A stretch of DNA of 64,000 bases from Agarophyton chilense (Eukaryota; Rhodophyta; Florideophyceae; Gracilariales; Gracilariaceae): contig JARGXX010000138.1 of the NCBI GenBank assembly GCA_030374765.1, forward strand, positions 620,001 through 684,000. Direction: 5' to 3'. Below, piece after piece: positions 63,180 to 64,000 of this stretch. Positions within the stretch are counted from its first letter, which is position 1; every line of letters begins with the position of its first letter. Under the pieces are notes generated by a model that had not been told where the DNA came from, ran no database searches, and saw nothing but the letters and a program-made list of their open reading frames with translations. Position numbers and translations under genes: made by a program.

Positions 63180-64000
63180 AAGAAAGTACCGTTTTCCAGG
63201 ATCCCCCAAGAAATACGTCGCGTGACAAGGAAAAGAGCATTAGAAAGAAAAGCTTTTGAGTTGAGATCTCTTACACCGCTGAGCTTTAAATTTCGTTCCT
63301 TTCGTGATTGCCAGCTACCCATCCCCCCCAATGTTCTTAACCATCTAATTAGTGACCATACAAGCTATGCACTTTTGAAGTTTAAGGCGCTCAGTGTAGT
63401 TCCCTCCAAGACATATGCAGTTCTGAAGGCATCTCTGGTTGACATCGATTCAGTACAATGGCCGGAGCTTAATCTGGAAGGGAGCTTTGTGGGTGCCGTC
63501 GCTCGTTTCGACCTGGTGTGGCGAAAATCATTAATGACTTCGGGACATGCACAAAATGCATCACAAGCTTCTACAACTTCTCCCAAGTCCTACCTGCCTC
63601 CCACTACATCACCAGCGCTAGGTGCAAGTCCTCAAACCCCACCGATGGTACTGTTTCCAATGAAAGTAACCTGGACAGGCAGAGATGCGGTACGCACGCT
63701 TGAAGTGAGGTGTAGCTGCAGCACAAACGTGACAATGGGGTTTCCATGTCGACACATTGTAAGGTGCGTTATGGTCTACGGAGAAGAAGTTGTACGTCAG
63801 CCTCGATTCAAAACAGTTCTTTCGGAATACGTATGCATAGAAAAAAATTTCGATACGTTCTGGAAGCGAGGATCAAGGGATTGGAATCTGAATCGTGTGT
63901 CAGATGTCCGTAGAACAGCTGATGTGTTCGACTCCTCTGCTCTGCTATATAAAATGAAATCTGGATCAGTCAATGAAGTAGACGACGTACAACTCAATAC
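63180..64000 (+). pseudogene. MULE C-terminal part with SWIM zinc finger, runs off the right edge
   Basis: Different frame from the preceding part, open without an ATG from 63180 to the window end. Basic helical stretch (VTRKRALERKAFELR), a Ser/Pro-rich linker, then SWIM signature VRCSCSTNVTMGFPCRHIVR (C-x-C-xn-C-x-H, first Cys at 63711). SWIM downstream of a DDE domain is the normal MULE order. Separation by a frameshift and 115 bp shows decay. Confidence 0.6.

Overview
The window is eukaryotic DNA made almost entirely of transposable elements, several nested in one another. Evidence: LTR retrotransposons with TG/CA or TA/TA ends and 5-bp target-site duplications (TSDs), short GT-AG introns in transposase genes, and no operons or bacterial signals. 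I see no convincing conserved host gene. The three related copia-type elements (PBS matching the anticodon arm of initiator tRNA-Met, RT motif IVDD) look most like the GalEa/PyRE-type copia clade known from red algae and some marine animals. A red alga or another protist is therefore plausible, but this is inference.

Layout. 1-1010: antisense ORF of a Ty3-like element cut by the left edge. 1847-2473 plus 19326-19980: one minus-strand ORF split by copia-1 (2479-19325, TSD ACGTG). Copia-1 is itself split inside its RNase H by gypsy-1 (7081-18827, TSD ATGTT). 20.9-23.3 kb (+) and 25.8-26.65 kb (-): Tnp2/CACTA-type transposase relics. 27.1-37.3 kb (-): copia-3, an ordinary YVDD copia, split by gypsy-2 (29117-35979, -, TSD CAAAG), a deletion derivative of the gypsy-1 family. 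37.3-45.1 kb and 45.1-48.1 kb: two inverted copies (A, B) of a two-gene DNA transposon with a DDE transposase and an unknown companion protein transcribed divergently. Copia-2 (38311-43393) sits in the A intergenic region and is the only intact element: one 1497-codon gag-pol and LTRs differing at 4 of 286 positions. 49.2-50.5 kb: unknown ORF with two stops. 51.5-57.5 kb (-): decayed copia-4. 58.8-60.9 kb: unknown ORFs. 61.35-64 kb: MULE relic with DDE and SWIM domains, running off the right edge.

Points of most interest. (1) All three GalEa-like elements carry a Tudor-like module between integrase and RT, a C-X2-C-X4-H-X4-H gag knuckle, a DDGA protease motif and IVDD in the RT. (2) The gypsy family has a roughly 575-codon antisense ORF convergent with pol, and a clearly diverged homologue of it lies at the left edge. 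(3) In gypsy-1 and gypsy-2 the U3 halves of the LTRs group by position (5' with 5', 3' with 3') although the two insertions have different TSDs, while the R-U5 halves group by element. Ordinary reverse transcription does not give this. (4) The two-gene divergent DNA transposon encodes a companion protein I cannot assign.
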